DNA of 64,000 nucleotides from Elymus sibiricus. Taxonomy: Eukaryota; Streptophyta; Magnoliopsida; Poales; Poaceae. This document shows, piece after piece, positions 21,600 through 32,552 of this stretch. The notes beneath the pieces were generated by a model. It did not search any database. It had not been told where the DNA came from and was given only the letters and a program-made list of their open reading frames with translations. The position numbers and the translations under genes are program-made. Location of the stretch: assembly GCA_039707655.1 (NCBI GenBank), contig CM077664.1:199076195-199140194 (forward strand), read 5' to 3'. Within the stretch, counting starts at the first letter, position 1. Each line of letters opens with the position of its first letter.

Positions 21600-23573
21600 A
21601 CTTCTCCACCAGGGAGAGACATGCCTAATTTAGCTAGGTGGTGAGCAGGCATATTTGCCTCCCGGCTCCCGCTTACAGTGGACGAACTCACATGAGGAGA
21701 ACCAAAGGCTCGCTTGTACCTTGACATCTTCAATCACGTGAGCCTGTCTTGAGAAATCTGGTGCACGTCTATTGAGGGCTTGTTCAACCAGGAGCGCGTC
21801 CGTCTCGATTATCAACCGCACCACCCCAAGCTCAGCCGCAAGGTCCATTGCCTTTTCCACAGCGTGCAGTTCAGTGCCAAAAGCATCAGCTACATGTTCA
21901 ACTCGTCCTGCCCGTGCAACCACCACTACTCCAGTACGATCTCGCACCAACACGCCCCAAGCACCATGCTGGTCACCTGGTGTGTGAGCCCCATCCACAT
22001 TAGACTTTAACACATCTAGCGGTGGTGGGGACCAGCGCTGCCGGTCCTCGACTGGCTTAGGCAATTTGCACAAACAGCCCTGGTATTCCGCAACAGTGCA
22101 TGCAGCTCTAAAAGCGAACTGGTTGGCCTCCATCGGCTTCTCCCCCTCACGCACATTGTTTCGTTGGGTCCACCACTGCCACCACATAACAATAATTTAC
22201 ATCCGTACTTTCTCTGACAGCTGCCACAACATATCAAGGGTCTCGCCAACAGAACCACAATTTGCAAGTTGCTGTCTGACATGTTCAAGGTTAAGCTCTC
22301 TCCACACATGTTTGACCTCGTGGCACTCAACAAACAGGTGTTTCCCTGACTCATTCCTGGAGTTGCATAAAAAGCATTTATGGTCCTCAATCTCCATGCC
22401 CCTCCTGCACAAAATATCCTTGGTGGCCAATGTATTATGTGCCATTCTCCACAGAAAGTGTCTAATCTTCCCTGGGCAAGGTCCTCCAAATTCTTCTCCA
22501 TTTCTCTTCACCACCCTCACTCAAGTTACCCACCACTTGGGGCACACCACCATTACCCTCTGCCTGAGGCTCGGAAAGGGCTCTCTTCAGCTTGTAGGCT
22601 TGTTTAACTGAGAAAACGCCCTTGGGGTCAAAATGCCAGGCCATGAAATCCTCGGCTCCTTCCCGTAGTGGCATTTGAAGAATAAATGTGGCGTCCTCCT
22701 CCCAGAACATATCTCTGACCAGCTCCACGTCCCACTTGCCAGTAATTGGGTCGATAAGCTCTGAGACCTTGGTCAACAAATTACCCCCTCTGGGTGTTAT
22801 AACTCTCCTCGACCAGACTCTCGGGATCCACGGGTCTTCCCAAATCCGTACATTCTGCCATTTCCCACGCGCCATATGACACCTTGCTTCACCAACTCAA
22901 TACCTTGAGTGATGCTTCGCCATGCATAGGACATATTTGCATTTTGGCCCGCGTCCAAAACAGTACAGTTTGGGTAGTATCTGGCCTTCATCAGCTATGC
23001 ACACAGGCTCTCCGGTTGCTGGATCAGGTGCCACACTTGCCGGGCCAACATGGCAATATTGAAGTCATGAATGTCTCTGAACCCGAGCCCTCCTCTACCC
23101 TTTGACATTGTTAGTTTCGGCCAGCCTACCCAGTGGATCTTATTCTCATTGTCCTGTTGGCTCCACCAATACCGGGCAACCATAGCACTCAGCTCCTCAC
23201 AGAAAGTCTTGGTGAGATAGAACACTGACATGGCAAAGGTTGGGATCGCCTGCGCCACACCCTTTACCAAAATCTCCTTGCCTTGCCGATATAAGGTTCT
23301 TTCATTCCATCCCTGCATGTGATTCCATATGGAGTCTCTGATATAAGCAAAGGCCCTTCGTTTGGATCGCCCAATGTACACATGAAATCCTCGGCTCTTT
23401 CCCGCAGTGGCATTTGAAGAATCAATGTGGCGTCCTCCTCCCAGAACACATCTTTGACCAACTCCACGCCCCACTTGCCAGTAATTGGGTCGATAAGCTC
23501 TGAGACCTTGGTCAATAAATTACCCCCTCTGGGTGTTATAACTCTCCTCGACCAGGCTCTTGAGATCCACGGG
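21600..23573 (-). pseudogene. LINE ORF2 C-terminal part: post-RT domain, zf-RVT, RNase H
   Basis: Read on the minus strand from about 23380. The post-RT region has IGRSKRRAFAYIRDSIWNHM, GWNERTLYRQGKEILVKGVA and QAIPTFAMSVFYLTKTFCEE. A connecting part follows at 22995-22462 (RIWEDPWIPRVWSRRV, VFSVKQAYKLKRAL). Next is the zf-RVT region at 22520-22197 (GKIRHFLWRMAHNTLATKDI, HKCFLCNSRNESGKHLFVEC). The RNase H-like domain is at 22130-21630 (LKSNVDGAHTPGDQHGAWGV and FGTELHAVEKAMDLAAELGV, with IIETDALLVEQAL). The order and motifs are those of plant L1 ORF2 proteins. Several frame changes separate the blocks, so it is inactive. Confidence 0.85.
23375..23573 (-). repeat. Out-of-order duplicate of LINE segment 22640-22850
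   Basis: The roughly 200-bp block codes PWISRAWSRRVITPRGGNLL and on to LRERAEDFM. It matches the block inside the LINE body that reads PWIPRVWSRRVITPRGGNLL, with scattered differences. It joins the body at a TTTCATG word common to both sides. Confidence 0.85.
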
Positions 23574-23589
23574 TGAACGCTAACACATT

Positions 23590-23837
23590 TGCACATGAGG
23601 CAAATAGGTTCAACGGTAACATAGTTCGACACTACAAGAACGACACTTCGAGAACGACACAAAGTTCGACATGACATCGACGTTGTTCGACCCAGTTCAA
23701 CAAGGACTTTGCAAAGTTACAATCACCATGACACAATTCACACATCCAGCTCTTCAACGACCCTCACGGTTTGATCTCCATGGTACTCGCACATGGTCAC
23801 CTCCACGGCTGTGTAGTTGAAGATGACCACGCGGTAC
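23590..23837. other. Unassigned sequence between LINE and CACTA
   Basis: Repeated GTTCGACA-like words occur between 23630 and 23700. No gene is recognised. Confidence 0.35.
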
Positions 23838-24369
23838 CACTAGTAGGAACACCCTTACACTACTAGGAAAAGGCTTATAGGTGAACTCAAATGAGTGGCG
23901 GACGAGTCGAGTTACCCGCCACAGCTATTTTGGAAAACTAGCAATGGCGGGTGCTAGATACTGCCCGCCATTGCTATCCACGTAACAGTGGTGGGCTCGT
24001 GTGAGTACCCGCCACAGCTATACGCTTGATAATTTCTTCATGACCGAAAAGCAGCAGTGGCGGGCACATAGCTGTGCCCGCCACTGGATCATAGCCAAGC
24101 AGTGGCGGGCGATTTCGATCGCCCGCCACAGCTATATTTGGGTACCCATGCGCCAACCGATTTCAAATTTTATCAGAGGTTGCAGTGGCGGGTACTACTG
24201 GGCACCCGCCACAGCTATTTTTGGTCACACTGCCACCTACCACACATATATAGCTGTGGCGGGCACTATATGTCGCCCGTCACTGTTGTACTTTATCCAC
24301 CGCGGCCCCCACCCGCAGCCACCAAAACCTAGCTAGTCTCTGTTTCACTTCCACAAATCTGAAAAACAG

Positions 24370-24621
24370 TTGCGGGCGCACGAGAGACGCCGCCGCCGCG
24401 CCTTCAGTACAAGGCCGCGGCGACCGCCGGAGCCACCGTCCAAGACAGCCGCCGCCTCGACCGCCGGAGCCGCCGTTCGCACTGTCGGCCGCGTCGACCA
24501 CCGGAGCCGCCGTCGGCACCATTGGATGCCTCGACCACCGGGGCCGCCTTCCGCACTGTCCGCCGCCTCGACTGCCGGATCTGCCGTCCGCACCGCAGGA
24601 TCCGCCGCCCAAGGTAACTAG
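24370..24621 (+). CDS. Low-complexity Arg/Pro/Ala-rich ORF in inner CACTA (doubtful)
   Basis: The frame reads RAHERRRRRAFSTRPRRPPE and continues with CCGCCG-driven Arg/Ala/Pro repeats to a TAG at 24621, at a GGTAAC sequence that could also act as a splice donor. The unit CCGCCTCGACCACCGGAGCC recurs three or four times. It may be a 5' exon or leader of the CACTA's transcription unit. Composition alone could keep the frame open, so I give it little weight. Confidence 0.2.
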   Translation: MRAHERRRRRAFSTRPRRPPEPPSKTAAASTAGAAVRTVGRVDHRSRRRHHWMPRPPGPPSALSAASTAGSAVRTAGSAAQGN

Positions 24622-25211
24622 GTAACGTCCGTCGCCCACTCTAGATGCAATTGTACGTGTAATTTCCGGATTCAATGCCAAATGTTTTAGGAATATGATT
24701 TGTGCCAACTTTTTAATAGGAAATCATATGCTAAGTGCGAATGTTTTGGTGAAACGTTGATTAAATTATTTTTCGCCAAATTTCTCGCACTTAATATGTC
24801 CATTGTTAAGCAAAAATGCCAAAATTTGCACATGTATGGATTGAATGATATGCATTCCGTTTGGTAACATTTACTCTTGCACAATAGTTAGTTCTAGTGG
24901 GGGATTTATACAGGCTTAGTGCTTTGATAGTTGTAAGTAGTTATTTTTTTTGGCAATATTCATATTTAGTACCTACCATATTAGTTGTAAGTAGTGTGCT
25001 GATTTAGTACCTACCATATTAGTCCATCGCACTTAATATGTCCATTGTTAAACAAATGTCATGCCAAAATTTGCACATGTATGGATTTAATGATATGCAT
25101 TCCGTCTGGCAACATTTACTCTTGCACAATAGTTTGCACTAATAAGGTAATTATTTACAAGGATTCCATGGCTCCGAGTCGTCCTCGTAAGGCCTGCCCT
25201 GCCGCAACTTC

Positions 25212-25631
25212 ATGCACCACTGCAAACCGACCTCGCCGCACTTGGCACGCGAACAGGAGTTACAGCGGAGGAGGATGTTGGTGGTGCGGGGAAAAAGGAT
25301 TGACGATGTGGTGTTTGGATGTAGAGATTGCATGCGGGAGCTGAACGAGGTGGAGAATATCGCACGCGAGAATAGTGGCTGGGAGCACAAAGTCAGTATG
25401 TGCATGAGTTATGCCCTGACACAATTAAAGAATGCAACACGCGTCATCTTCTCGGAGGCCAATGCTGCAGAGCGCGCTCGGATGCCGCCTCGGAGTAGTC
25501 CCGATTTGATCCTCGAATGGGCGCTGCAACAAGTGACATCTTCGTGCCCGGCTCAGAAAGCCCGATGGAGAAGTGTCGTGGGGATAATTCCGCCGAGAAT
25601 CCCTCCACCACCACCAGATTCTGCTCACTAA
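25212..25631 (+). CDS. Unrecognised 139-residue protein in inner CACTA
   Basis: The ORF starts MHHCKPTSPHLAREQELQRR and reads RMLVVRGKRIDDVVFGCRDC, then MRELNEVENIARENSGWEHK, VSMCMSYALTQLKNATRVIF, and ends in a proline run (IPPRIPPPPPDSAH). The composition is protein-like, with amphipathic helices and no low-complexity block until the tail. An overlapping frame from 25168 (MAPSRPRKACPAATSCTTAN) could be the original N-terminus if there is a frame change near 25210. I do not recognise the family. It may be a captured gene or an accessory ORF of this CACTA family. Confidence 0.4.
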   Translation: MHHCKPTSPHLAREQELQRRRMLVVRGKRIDDVVFGCRDCMRELNEVENIARENSGWEHKVSMCMSYALTQLKNATRVIFSEANAAERARMPPRSSPDLILEWALQQVTSSCPAQKARWRSVVGIIPPRIPPPPPDSAH

Positions 25632-25785
25632 TAGTACTGTAGTAAGATTAAGCTCTAGTTTAATCTGCTTGCTCATATATATGTTGTTATTTATCATTAT
25701 TGGACTCGATCTACCAGTTCGGTCTGGTCTTGTAAGGTTTATGAAATCTAGTCATCTCTTCAAACTCAGGCTGTCATTAACAATG

Positions 25786-25830
25786 ACACACACACACACG
25801 CACGCACGCACGCACGCACGCACACACACG
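25786..25830. repeat. (AC)n/(GCAC)n microsatellite
   Basis: ACACAC changes to (GCAC)n and back to (AC)n over about 45 bp inside the inner CACTA. Confidence 0.9.
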
Positions 25831-26132
25831 TGTTTTTCTTTCATTTATGCTAATGTGTGTCACAATGACTACTTTTGAACACTTTTTTAATCCCAGTGAC
25901 TAGATCAATGGCGTGCAGTACCAACGGCCGCCACTGCAGTTTGTACAAAATAGTGGCGGGCACACGCGCGCTACCCGCCACTGCAGAAGCTCTACCAGTG
26001 GCGGGCGCGCGCCCGCCACTGATGCCATTATAGCAGTGGCGGGAGGTCATCGGCGGGCGCCCCTGGGAGCCTTGCTCGCCACTACTGGGCTTTTCCCGCC
26101 CGTCACTGCTAGGCATTCCTGCAGTAGTGTTA

Positions 26133-26708
26133 CCCTGGACACTTTGTTGGTGGCGCATATGTTAGTCGCCGCGCCACTGTTAATAACGACGGCGCGTTGG
26201 AATCTCCAATGCCGCCAATATAAATCTACCGGCGACGTTGCATGTCAGGATGAAACGCCACCAATAGTCCGGGACCCACTGACATGACGCGCCACATTAA
26301 TAGCGACGCGCGCGGTTTTTCGCGCACCACGATTAATGAGCCGGACAGCGGCGTGAACAAACGCGCCAACGCCGCTACAAAACTGGCGCAATAATGTATT
26401 GCGTGACGCGCGTCTTGTCGCTGCGTGGAAAAGTCTGTGAGGCATGTGAGCGTCCGTGCTATGCATTAATTAAAGCAGACCACATGGCGTGTGGGTCCCC
26501 CGTGTCAGCAGCTCAGCGGAGGCGCTTGGTCAGTCCTATTTAATTCCCTAGTCCTTTGTCTCCTCCTTCCCGAGACGCGACAGGCAACTTCGCCGGTGCT
26601 GCGGTTTACCCAGGAGACGTTTGGCTGCTCCGCCGCTTGCCCACGCAGAGCCGTCTCATTCCGAATAGTGCGTGTTAAGGCTCCGCCTCTTCCTCTCAGC
26701 CACCCGCA
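26133..26708. other. Subterminal and upstream region of outer CACTA
   Basis: The region is rich in GGCGCG, CGCCGC and GACGCGCG words, resembling subterminal repeats. Toward 26600-26708 it becomes leader-like sequence upstream of a TATA box. No ORF is supported. Confidence 0.4.
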
Positions 26709-26716
26709 TATATAAG
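26709..26716 (+). promoter_or_regulatory. TATA box of the outer CACTA ORF
   Basis: TATATAAG lies 25-33 bp upstream of the ATG at 26742, in a GC-rich context. The spacing would put the transcription start almost at the ATG, so the real start codon may be the internal ATG at 26769 (MPRRKKTCWAKLK). Core promoter inferred from sequence only. Confidence 0.5.
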
Positions 26717-26741
26717 CCCCCACCATCGCCGACATGGCAAC

Positions 26742-26938
26742 ATGGCACTGCAACCTACCCTCGGTGCAATGCCTCGTCGGAAGAAGACCTGCTGGGCGAA
26801 GCTGAAACCCACCTTCCGACCTCGTCCCCCGACGCCTCCAACGCCGTCGTCCGACTCAGACCTCGAGTAAAACCTCGAGGATGATTCGGACGCTGATTTG
26901 GACCGTACCCCACCGTATGAATCGGATCGGGGAACGGA
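26742..26938 (+). pseudogene. Outer CACTA ORF, 5' half, cut by Copia insertion
   Basis: The frame reads MALQPTLGAMPRRKKTCWAK, then a proline-rich basic stretch and SSDSDLE, a TAA at 26868-26870, then NLEDDSDADLDRTPPYESDR. The protein-like acidic run after the TAA suggests a single nonsense change. At 26938 the Copia LTR begins. The coding sequence resumes at 46349, after the duplicated ACGGA. I do not recognise the protein. It has a basic N-terminus followed by an acidic segment, like a DNA-binding or accessory factor of a transposon. Confidence 0.55.
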
Positions 26939-28455
26939 TGAAAGCACATTTGTTCCCTTGGTTGTTTTGGTAATTAATGCCAACATACATGCTGTTGGAC
27001 TAACACTTTTATCTAATATATTTCAGATAAGTTCAACAGTGGCATGGCAAGGACAAGAGGATGTGGACCCGTTCAAAATGCTAAGGACAAGAATTGGCAA
27101 AGCTCCAAGACTCTTAATTTTTGGTTAAGTGATCCAAGATCACATTGAGTCCATAGGAAAGCCAATACTATTAAAAGGGGATGATGTTTTGATCATAACT
27201 CAATTGCTCAAGTGCTTAGTGGTATTGGTCCAAAACCCTCAAACATTTCTCCACATCACATCTATCCAAAACCCTAAAAGTCCATGTCGGTCCCACCGAA
27301 ACATTCCCATCCGGACTCACCGAGATGACCCCATACACTGCCACATGCCAAACCCCAATGTTCCCGTACAACCGAAATGGCTCTCGGTCTCACCGAGATG
27401 GGCTGACCAAGTTTCTGTAATGCCATCGATTCACTTCGGAGTCACCGAGTTGAAATGATCAGAATTTCTGAAACAAGGTTCTGCCCTAGCCATTGCACTT
27501 CGGTCACACCGAGTCGTTCCGTCCAGTCTCACCGAAAAGCCTAACAGTCAAGCCTTTTACACAGGCCGGTCTCACCGAGATTTCTGATCGGTGTCACCGA
27601 GTTGGGTCAAAAAGCTTGTAACGGTTGGACTTTTCGTGGTGCCTATTTACACCCTTCCACCCACACCTACTCTCCAAGAGAGCCATCAGAACGTACCTAC
27701 ACTTCCACCATTCATTTTGTGAGAGAGAACCACCTACTCATGTGTTGAGACCAAGGGATTCCAATCCAACCATTTGAACCTTGATTTCTAGCCTTCCCCA
27801 AGTTGCTTTCCACTCAAATCCTTCTCCTACCAAAGCCAAATCTGTGAGAGAGTGATTGAGTGTTGTGGATACTATCATTTGAAGCACAAGAGCAAGGAGT
27901 TCATCATCAACAACACCGTCTATTACCTTTTGGAGAGTGGTGTCTCCTAGATTGGTTAGGTGTCACTTGGGAGCCTCCAAGATCTTGTGGAGTTGAACCA
28001 AGGAGTTTATAAGGACATGGAGATCGCCTACTTCATGAAGATCTACCCGAGTGAGGCTAGTCCTTCGTGGACGTAAGCCATGGTGGAATATGCAAGGTTG
28101 CTTCTTCGTGAACCCTTAGTGGGTGGAGCCCTCCGTGGACTCGCGCAACTGTTACCCTTCGTGGGTTGAAGTCTCCATCAACATGGACGTACGATAGCAC
28201 CACCTATAAGAACCACGCCAAAAATCACCGTGTCTTCATTGCGTTTGATCTTCTCTTCTCTACCCCTTTACTTTCCGCACAATTGCATGGTTTATTATTT
28301 CCGCTGCTCTATCTCTAGATATGCTTGTGTAGGAAGTCTTGGTTATATCTTAACTAGTGCTAAAATCTGCCTAAGTTTTAAGAGAACTAAAAACTGCTCC
28401 TTTGGTTGGTTAAGAGTCTATTCACCCCCTCTAGACAGATCTTCTCGACCCTACA
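26939..28455 (+). repeat. 5' LTR of outer Copia
   Basis: 1,517 bp, starting TGAAAGCACATTTGTTCCC and ending CGACCCTACA. It contains about nine copies of the TCGGT-N3-ACCGA inverted motif between 27280 and 27610. It pairs with the 3' LTR at 44838-46343. Confidence 0.95.
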
Positions 28456-28457
28456 AT

Positions 28458-28469
28458 TGGTATCAGAGC
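28458..28469 (+). promoter_or_regulatory. Primer-binding site, tRNA-iMet type (outer Copia)
   Basis: TGGTATCAGAGC lies two bases after the 5' LTR and is the usual Copia match to the 3' end of initiator tRNA-Met. Confidence 0.95.
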
Positions 28470-28510
28470 TTTGGTCTCCATTGCTTTGGTTTAATCACCA
28501 CTGGAGGAAG

Positions 28511-29193
28511 ATGGATGTGTCTATTTTGGGGAGTCTTAGACGTAGAGTGCCTATTCTTGATGGAGAGTACTACAACTCTTGGAAAAATGAAATGCTTGCT
28601 ATCTTTAATGAATTTAACTTGAGTAAGTATGTTCATTATCCTTATGTGCCTCCTATTGATCCCTTGCACCCCACTCATGAAGAGGAAATTGACTTGCTTC
28701 GTAATCTTAGAACCGTCAATCTTATCATTAGAGAATTACCAAAAAAATGTGCTTGTTCGTATGCAAAATTTTGAATGCGCATACACTTTGTGGAAGGACA
28801 TTGAGATGCGTTTTCCAAATTACTCCTTAAAGAATCTTGATGAGATCCTTCATAAGACTATTGCTTTTCATAAAATGAAGCCTAGTGATCGTAACTTTGA
28901 TAATTGTTTATTTGAGGTTCGTGATCTTATGCGTGCTAAAGGTGATGTTGGAACCATTAACAACATCATAATGGAAGCCATTAGAATTCACAAACTTGAA
29001 CATTGTCATGATCATGAAACTAATGAATCCATTGCCTTAGGTGATGATCACATACATGTTGATGATGACGATGTTGAACATGGCTATTATGATGATGATG
29101 ATGAATTCGACATCGAATATGAGAAGACTATGAGGAATCTTAGTCTCATGGCAAATCTTCGAGATTACATGGCCGGAGGAAAAGAATGGATTC
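28511..29193 (+). pseudogene. gag of outer Copia, frameshifted and shortened
   Basis: It starts MDVSILGSLRRRVPILDGEY and continues with YNSWKNEMLAIFNEFNLSKY, the N-terminal gag pattern of Copia elements. A run of seven A's at about 28740 shifts the frame. The second frame reads YTLWKDIEMRFPNYSLKNLD, then an acidic DDDDVEHGYYDDDDEFDIEY segment. No CCHC zinc knuckle is found before the protease, although gag of this lineage normally has one, so an internal deletion is likely. It runs into pol, with another frame change at about 29198. Confidence 0.8.
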
Positions 29194-32100
29194 TTGATAT
29201 ATAGTGGATGCACCGATCACATGACCGGAGATAGAGACATGTTTCGTGAGCTTGCTAAAAATGATGGTCCACGCAAGTATGTGACTTTTGGAGATAACTC
29301 CAAGGGTAAGGTACTTGGACTTGGTAAGGTCGCCATATCCAATGATAGCTCCATTCAAAATGTTATGCTTGTCGAATCTCTTGGTTACAATCTTCTTTCC
29401 GTATCTAGACTAGCCAACTTTGGTTTCAATGTTCTATTTACCAAAGTAGATTGCCAAGTATTTCGTCGAGATAATCATAATATGGACTTTACCAGCATTC
29501 ATAGAGGTGATCTATACATTGTTGATTTCACTAAAAGAGCCCAACCTCGTACATGTCTTATTGCAAAATCTTCTAAAGGATGGTTATGGCATAGAAGGCT
29601 AGGACATGTTGGCATGCGTAATCTTGATAAACTTGTTAAGGGAGATCATGTTCTTGGTGTAAAAGATGTTATCTTTGATAAGGATAGACTTTGTAGTGCT
29701 TGCCAAGTAGGAAAACAAGTTGGAGGAAGTCATCCCGTGAATAACATCATGACCATAAGGAGACCACTCGAACTACTACATATGGATCTATTCGGTCCCA
29801 ATGCCTATAAAAGCCTTGGTGGTAACTCTTTTGGTTTGGTCATAGTTGATGATTTTTTCAGATTTACGTGGGTGTTCTTTCTTGATGACAAATTGCAGGA
29901 ACAAAAGATATTCAAGAACTTCGCTAGGAAGGCCCAAAATCAATTTGAAGTGAATATCAAGAAGGTTCGGAGCGACAACGGAACGGAGTTCAAGAACGCC
30001 AATGTGGATACCTTTCTTGATGAAGAAGGCATATCACATGAGTTCTCGGCTATGTACACACCTCAACAAAATGGAGTTGTTGAGAGGAAGAACCGAACTC
30101 TTATCGAGATGGCAAGAACAATGCTAGATGAATACAAGACGCCAAAACACTTTTGGGCGGAAGCGGTTGAGACGGCTTGTCAAGCTACAAATCGACTTTA
30201 TCTTCACAAGCTTCTTGGTAAAACGGCGTATGAGCTACTCACCGGTAACAAACCACAAGTTGGATACTTTCGAGTATTTGGCTCAAAATGTTACATTCTT
30301 GATAAGCATCGTCGTTGAAAATTTGCTCCTAAATCACATGAAGGTTTCCTACTTGGTTACGGATCGAACTCTCACACTTACCGTGTCTATAACAACTTCA
30401 CTCGAAAAGTTGAAGAGACAGTAGATGTGAAGTTTGATGAGACTAACGGCTCGTAAGTCGAGCAATTGCCAATTGATGTAGGAGATCAAGAACCATCAGA
30501 AGCAATCCAAGACTTGTCCATTGGCAAGATTCGTCCAATGGAGATAAAGGAGAGTACTTCGTCCATTCAAGTGGAAGCCTCAACTTCACGCCAAGGTGAA
30601 CCGCAAGTTGATATGGATGCATCCATAAGTGGAACACGTCAAGACGAAGGAAATGAGGAAGTGCAACAAGATGATCCACCTCAACCTCCTTTTGCACCTC
30701 ATCAAGCGAACAATGACAACAACAACAATGAGGAAGATGATGATGATGATGATGAGGAAGCATCACCACAACCCAAGCAAAAGCTACCTCGAGTTAAAGC
30801 AAGAATCGACAAGAACCATCCTGTCAAACAAATTCTTGGCGACATCAAATCCGGGAGAATCACTCGCTCTAAATCTCGTTTAGCTAACTTTTGTGAGCAT
30901 TACTCATTAATCTCTAGTGTTGAACCTATGAAGGTAGAAGAAGCTCTCGAAGACCCAGATTGGGTAAACTCTATGCATGAAGAGCTACACAACTTCGAGT
31001 GGAATCAAGTTTGGACGTTGGTTGAGAAGCCTAAGGATGAGCAAAACATCATTGGAACCAAATGGGTGTTCCGGAACAAGCAAGATGAGGATGGACAAGT
31101 CGTGCGTAACAAGGCTCGCCTCGTGGCTCAAGGCTACCCACAAGTTGAAGGTATGGACTATGGTGAGACCTATGCCCCCGTTGCTAAACTTGAATCCATT
31201 TGCATCCTTCTTGCTTATGCTAATCACCATGATATCACCCTTTATCAAATGGATATTAAAAGTGCTTTCTTAAATCATGAAATTGAGGAGGAAGTTTATG
31301 TTAAACAACCTCCCGGCTTTGTTAATCCCAAGAAACCTAACCATGTTTATAAACTTCGTCAAGCCCTTTATGGTCTCAAACAAGCCCCTAGAGCTTGGTA
31401 CAAATACTTAACAAAGTTTCTTCTTGAAAAAGGTTTCGAAATTAGGAAAATTGATTCAACCTTGTTCACTAAAAGGGTTAATGGAGAACTATTTGTATGC
31501 GAAATATATGTTGATGATATTATCTTTGGATCTACTAATCCTTCTTTTAGTGAAAAGTTTGGAAGGTTAATGTCGGAAAAGTATGAGATGTCTATGACGT
31601 GTGAACTTAAATTCTTCCTTGGTTTGCAAATCAAGCAAACTAAAGAGGGTACCTTTGTTTCTCAAACAAAGTATACCAAAGACTTATTCAAGAAGTTCAA
31701 CATGCAAGAAAGCAAAGGTATGAAAACTCCCATGCCTACGAGTGGACATCTTGACTTGACTAAGGATGGCAAACAGGTTGATCAAAAGGTTTATCGATCT
31801 ATGATTGGTTCATTGCTATATCTATGTGCCTCCCGTCCCGACATTATGCTAAGTGTGTGCATGTGTGCACGATATCAAGCGGCACCAAAAGAGTGTCATC
31901 TTAAGGCCGTGAAAAGAATTGTGAGATACTTGTTACATACACCAATTTTTGGCATTTGGTATCCCAAAGGATCCTCTTTCAATCTTGTTGGCTACTCCGA
32001 TTCGGACTATGCCGGAGACAAGGTTGATAGAAAATCCACTTCGGGTACATGTCAATTTCTTGGTAGATCTCTTGTATCTTGATCCTCCAAGAAACAAAAC

Positions 32101-32460
32101 TCGGTATCTCTATCTACCGCCGAAGCGAAATGCATTGCCGCCGGATCTTGTTGTGCTCAATTGCTATGGATGAAACAAACTCTCAAAGATTGTGGGGTAC
32201 ATGTGAGACATGTTCCATTACTTTGTGACAATGAGAGTGCTATTAAAATTGCACACAATCCCGTGCAACATTCTCAAACTAAGCATATTGAAGTTCGTCA
32301 CCATTTCATTCGAGGTCATGTTGCTAAAGGTGACATTGACCTCAAGCATGTTCGTACCGACAAGCAATTGGCGGATATCTTCACTAAACCTCTTGATGAG
32401 AAGATATTTTGTCACTTGAGAAGTGAGTTGAATATCCTTGATGCTTCAAATGTGAACTAG
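29194..32460 (+). pseudogene. pol of outer Copia (protease end, integrase, RT, RNase H), three stops
   Basis: A single frame runs the whole length, broken only by TGA at 30316, TAA at 30454 and TGA at 32080. Order: protease remnant (YSGCTDHMTG, with the catalytic Asp region before the frame change). Pre-integrase zinc part (WHRRLGHVGMRNLDKL, CSACQVGKQ). Integrase core (HMDLFGP, VRSDNGTEFKN, QQNGVVERKNRTLIEMAR). Reverse transcriptase (TKWVFRNKQDEDGQVVRNKA, RLVAQGYPQVEGMDYGETYA, YVDDIIFGST). RNase H (GYSDSDYAGDKVDRKSTSGT, STAEAKCIAA, DIFTKPL). It ends DASNVN. The Copia order (integrase before RT) is clear. The three stops look like single-base transitions, so the element died recently by point mutation. 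Confidence 0.93.
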
Positions 32461-32552
32461 AAACTCACTTGGATGCATGCAAGGGCATGAGCTTTCTCGA
32501 CTAATCCTTGATAACACACTTATGATGATTATTTCATATCTTGGATACATTG

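Larger units (their letters stand above)
21480..23589 (-). mobile_element. LINE (L1-like), 5'-truncated and rearranged, with 16-bp TSD
   Basis: The insert 21496-23573 is flanked by exact 16-bp copies of TGAACGCTAACACATT (21480-21495 and 23574-23589). On the minus strand the 3' end finishes in a short A-tract (TAAAAAAAT). The body codes the C-terminal half of a plant L1-type ORF2. The RT part itself is missing, so the copy is 5'-truncated. At its 5' end (23375-23573) there is an extra piece homologous to 22640-22850, in the same orientation but out of order. Confidence 0.9.
23858..26129 (+). mobile_element. Inner CACTA element, complete, TSD TTA
   Basis: The ends are CACTACTAGGAAAAGGC at 23858 and, read inward from 26129, CACTACTGCAGGAATGCC. 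The flanks are TTA on both sides (23855-23857 and 26130-26132), the 3-bp duplication expected for CACTA. Both subterminal regions (23880-24290 and 25940-26110) are packed with inverted repeats of the type AGTGGCGGGC and GCCCGCCAC[TA]GCTAT. The interior has a GC-rich exon-like block (24370-24615), an AT-rich stretch (24620-25140) and an ORF (25212-25631). No transposase is encoded, so the element is non-autonomous. Confidence 0.88.
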
